From Moraxellaceae bacterium (lineage in GTDB: Bacteria > Pseudomonadota > Gammaproteobacteria > Pseudomonadales > Moraxellaceae): a stretch of 64,000 bases of DNA. The notes below the pieces were generated by a model. It saw only the letters and a program-made list of their open reading frames with translations. It did not search any database and had not been told where the DNA came from. A program made the position numbers and the translations under genes. Position 1 is the stretch's first letter, and every line of letters starts with the position of its first letter. Location: NCBI GenBank assembly GCA_030680295.1, contig JAUXVU010000023.1:1021678-1085677 (forward strand). The letters are read 5' to 3'. Below, piece by piece: positions 62,801-64,000 of this stretch.

Positions 62801-64000
62801 GCCGGGGAAAGTACTGCTAGCAGCCAAGGTAAAAGCAGCAGCTATGGTGCAGAAGTAGGGGCTGGCGTTCAAGTTGGCGCACAAACAGGCGTGTATGTTT
62901 ATGCCCAAGCCAACGCTGGCAAGGGCAAGTACAGCAGCGATGGCTTAAGCCACAGCAACACCGAGCTTGTTGCAGAAAACATTAGCCTAACCAGCCAAGG
63001 CGACACCACCTTGGCCGGTGCCACCGCACGAGCTGAGCGTATTGATGCCGATGTCGGCGGCACCCTGAGCATTGAAAGTCTGCAAGACACCCAACAACAA
63101 CACAGTAGCCAAACCGGGGTTAATGCCCGCGTTCAGGCCAGCCTAGGAACAGCGTGGGACGCACAAGGCGGCGTCAATGCCGCCAAGGCGGATGGTGACT
63201 CTGCGCAAGTGGGTCAGCAAAGTGGTTTGTTTGCTGGCGACGGCGGATATCACGTTAATGCCAAAGACGTTGAACTAAAAGGCGGTGCCATTGCCAGCAC
63301 CAATGCCGCGAACTCAAACTTAAACGCTGAGACGCTGACATTTAGCCACATCAACAACCACATGAACTACCAAGCGGCGGCGGTGGGTGTGAATGTGTCC
63401 GTGGGTGGCCAAAGCACGAACGATGCTGCCTCATCAAACGATGCTAATACCCAAAACAGCAGCGGTACTAAACTCAACAGCCTAACGCCCAGTGTACCGA
63501 TCGTTGACCGTGGCAGTGACCAATCCACCACCTACGCCACCCTCACCGACGGCAACATCACCATTGCTGGCCAAAACACCACGGCCAGTGAACTGGGCCT
63601 GCACACCGATGCCAGCACCGCCAACCAAGGCCTAAAACAGCTACCGGACATTCAGCAGCTGTTAAAAGACCAACAGGCCATGCAAGCGGCCGTGAGCACC
63701 ATTACCGCCAGTGTGAGTCAGGCGGTGCTGGACAAGCATCAGTTTGAAGCCAACCAAGCCGAGCAGATTAAAGCAGACATACTCAGTGGTCTGTCGGATG
63801 ACGCGCAAGCAGGCTTTAACGCGCTGACCCCTGAGCAACAGCGCAGTGTGCTGTCGTCAATTAACAGTGACTATGCACAAGCCAGTGACAGTGCCCGCCA
63901 CTGGGGCACGGGTGGTGACTACAAACGTGCGGTGGATGTGGTCACCACCATTGTCACCGGTGTTGGCAGTGGTCAGGTGGCCGGTCAAGTAGCCACCAAT
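56867..64000 (+). CDS. CdiA-like giant TpsA exoprotein (3' end outside window)
   Basis: A frame of 2378 codons, open to the right edge, encoding a filamentous-haemagglutinin-like exoprotein. Order: signal region (1-48); TPS secretion domain (about 50-290), with ANPSGLSCNGCGVINANRF and a cysteine pair at 169 and 172, as in CdiA; first haemagglutinin repeats (290-680), interrupted by an acidic Pro/Gly/Ser-rich linker (364-410); a non-repeat segment (688-865); a block (about 990-1140) with DPRFTDYRNWLSSDYLLQQL and the DGFYEQTQIREQVQQLTGQR stretch of the CdiA middle region; second haemagglutinin repeats (1145-2150); a helical C-terminal part ending in WGTGGDYKRAVDVVTTIV, a pattern that precedes the toxin in CdiA proteins. 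There is no standard extended signal peptide. Toxin and immunity genes are not in the window. ATG 56867 gives a plausible signal; MHTV three codons later is equally possible. Confidence 0.9.
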   Translation, partial: MSMHTVISASARPTHSRLHRLPVMALSFAVSTVLGSAVWLLPLLGNASDSATRIVADPNANRQQQPTILNSANGTVQVDIQTPSAAGVSRNLYQQFDVGADGAILNNARNSTQTTTGGWVQGNPWLARGAANVILNEVNSANPSILNGYLEVAGQSASVVVANPSGLSCNGCGVINANRFTLTTGAPIFNAGQLEGYQVNNGHILIHGRGLDGSRTPYTDLIARTIRLNAGVFANDLSVILGQNTVSASNPQQAQATGGGAPSAGYALDVGQLGGMYAGKIFMVGTEQGMGVNNAGVLAAQQGTLQLSANGDLTNSGQLLADQIQLSADALNNSGGKINQTGVAGLALHSGGLSNQGGVIGVASHTPESAPEPTPGDGGTTPSVPDDGDSGSTGGNNAGTSSGEHEPPAVLADGVLRIQGLINNDNGEITAGSGIDLSSSNGLDNAGGTLVVRSLDVTGDAASTLNNNHGTLFARNSLTANVGHVLNNDGELAANHAISLTAQQLQNQAGRIQAGERIDINADHIDLNGALLSSGDLSLTTRSDLAFTEDNTQTDRLYVGNNLRIDSSANISNQGLLNSGNITHLSANTIDNHNSGRIYGGVVALQAEHLTNDGAVIAARERLAIGANHVLNQNDALMLSLGDLSIGGNLDANLNATGDAQRIQNRSATIESIGNMTLAAQNLLNVNDHFSTEIVDVGSPEDFHLVRPEGTSSVLQPRDNFRIISWSRAGKLAYKEDADIAYGELGVAPIPNVGAATCDSDADDANCIPVPGSLYPADDPAWAYFNIAPFTDPEPIAPADDSDEVAMADYQAAYDAWEAAGDARYQVLDDAIENYNIAFLGRSYRAWTEYEFTRTQQQTAVTSSAPARIISGGDLTLRGESIVNDKSQIIAGGHLQGDIDNLTQIEAFGEHISTDRGRVLDTWSNWRGGFKRYHERKWSVAPYAPAPTVTTINLNVNRTLENQSDVGTGNTPEGADQFVDQAIDLDGGLPLPGNGLFSLNVNNPNAPLVVTDPRFTDYRNWLSSDYLLQQLSLDPSATQKRLGDGFYEQTQIREQVQQLTGQRYLPGYGSDEAQYMALMNNGLSYAQQYNLRPGIALTADQVAQLTSDIVWLVPQQVTLLDGSLTTVLAPQVYVRPQPQDLSHNGTLIAANSIQLNLSGDLNNQGSMSGRQVLSISADNVNQHGGRLQGDALLVDAQRDINNVGGSMTAKDVMWLNAGGDVNLTSTTQSNEVAVGASRFERTTIDRVAGLYVSGESDGLMVVNAGGDINATASIISNQSQNGQTLLDAAVAINLKTLKTTESEHIVWTQNQDKRRTESSSQEVGTVIRGAGDVALNAGENLNARAAQVAAGEVLQLSAGQDISIEAGRATEHLDVYQHRERRSTFSKSSTTIHNKDSRDEAVASNLEGAVVDMQAGNDLSLKGSTIISDNLTRLQAGNDINIIADENHYVDKQFTERKKSGFSASFSAGTASVGYGKSQESNNRESQSTTASASGVMSLAGDTELVAGNTLTIAGSDVAAGNNVALMAKEVELRAAQENLAIQQQQQRKSSGISVGVVVNPIAAFESAYDKRRDAATSPVGQVMAIADAAQDVVDANGVRIGSQKSSAAQNTEISTARVSTVQAGGNLNIMASDGSIVSEGARLSAEGNALLLAKENIVLGVAENTEGQRSNSRSSGWSVGASSMPVGINQGRATGQGDTVTASGSTLSVGGDATLATTHGDVRVTGSQAVAGGDLNLNAARDLTIESAENRAANANRSKDNAIGQVEISDTERFKGYHSEKTSNNNQSVTQVASSVGSLGGNVNATAGNQYTQTASDVVAANDITITAKAIDITSAQNTGSSDSRQSSAKVGFFSRISSPIIDLFNNSQAASESDGRLQAMQSMAAAGNAYQAGSAIASMAGTGYGSGSLLKAETGVGVATSKSSDGSQYSESVGNTLSAGNNINLVSTEGDITLQQTQATAGNTLALDSANDIVLRAGESTASSQGKSSSYGAEVGAGVQVGAQTGVYVYAQANAGKGKYSSDGLSHSNTELVAENISLTSQGDTTLAGATARAERIDADVGGTLSIESLQDTQQQHSSQTGVNARVQASLGTAWDAQGGVNAAKADGDSAQVGQQSGLFAGDGGYHVNAKDVELKGGAIASTNAANSNLNAETLTFSHINNHMNYQAAAVGVNVSVGGQSTNDAASSNDANTQNSSGTKLNSLTPSVPIVDRGSDQSTTYATLTDGNITIAGQNTTASELGLHTDASTANQGLKQLPDIQQLLKDQQAMQAAVSTITASVSQAVLDKHQFEANQAEQIKADILSGLSDDAQAGFNALTPEQQRSVLSSINSDYAQASDSARHWGTGGDYKRAVDVVTTIVTGVGSGQVAGQVATN

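Overview
The window reads as a chromosomal segment of a gammaproteobacterium close to the Pseudomonadales. Two neighbouring blocks keep the gene content and much of the order known from the origin-proximal part of Pseudomonas chromosomes: mnmE / mnmG-rsmG-parA-parB-atpIBEFHAGDC-glmU-glmS, and pstSCAB-phoU / phoR-phoB / ubiA-ubiC / rubredoxin-rubredoxin reductase / recG-oxyR / ridA-spoT-rpoZ-gmk. Coding density is very high. The longest stretch without a gene is 196 bases (5417-5612), and no tRNA, rRNA, CRISPR array, insertion sequence or phage gene was seen.

Layout. 1-1178: 3' part of mnmE. 1193-11280: about 10 kb of accessory DNA separating mnmE from mnmG. It has two units. The first is a PadR-type regulator divergent from fadH, a SnoaL-like gene and an alpha/beta hydrolase. 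The second is a four-gene operon for exported c-type cytochromes: a RoxA-like diheme protein, a second diheme protein, a monoheme protein and a five-helix membrane protein. 11376-16242: mnmG, rsmG, parA, parB and a START-domain protein. 16341-23434: complete ATP synthase operon ending in a clear terminator. 23537-27435: glmU, glmS and an unknown membrane protein. 27430-29949: a GGDEF/EAL signalling protein. 30035-32636: uvrD and an acyl-CoA thioesterase. 32732-40390: phosphate uptake and sensing genes with Pho-box-like sites before pstS and phoB. 40404-41836: ubiA and ubiC. 41960-43855: rubrerythrin, rubredoxin (54 residues) and rubredoxin reductase. 43864-47721: a Sel1 protein, recG and oxyR. 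47787-50655: an SDR protein and a lipoprotein hydrolase. 50652-54233: ridA, spoT, rpoZ and gmk. 54305-54886: a fatty-acid-hydroxylase-like membrane protein. 54998-64000: a two-partner secretion locus, consisting of a TpsB transporter and a very large CdiA-like TpsA whose C-terminus lies beyond the window.

How the parts work together. The core blocks serve energy conversion, chromosome segregation, cell-wall precursor supply, phosphate homeostasis, ubiquinone synthesis and stress control. The most unusual part is the accessory block between mnmE and mnmG. Its cytochrome operon encodes five predicted c-type hemes on exported proteins plus one histidine-containing membrane protein. The adjacent FadH and hydrolase genes suggest, without proving, that an unsaturated or isoprenoid-like compound is attacked outside the cytoplasm and its products are degraded inside. 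The second point of interest is the contact-dependent-inhibition-like TpsA, whose toxin and immunity gene would lie just past the window's right end.
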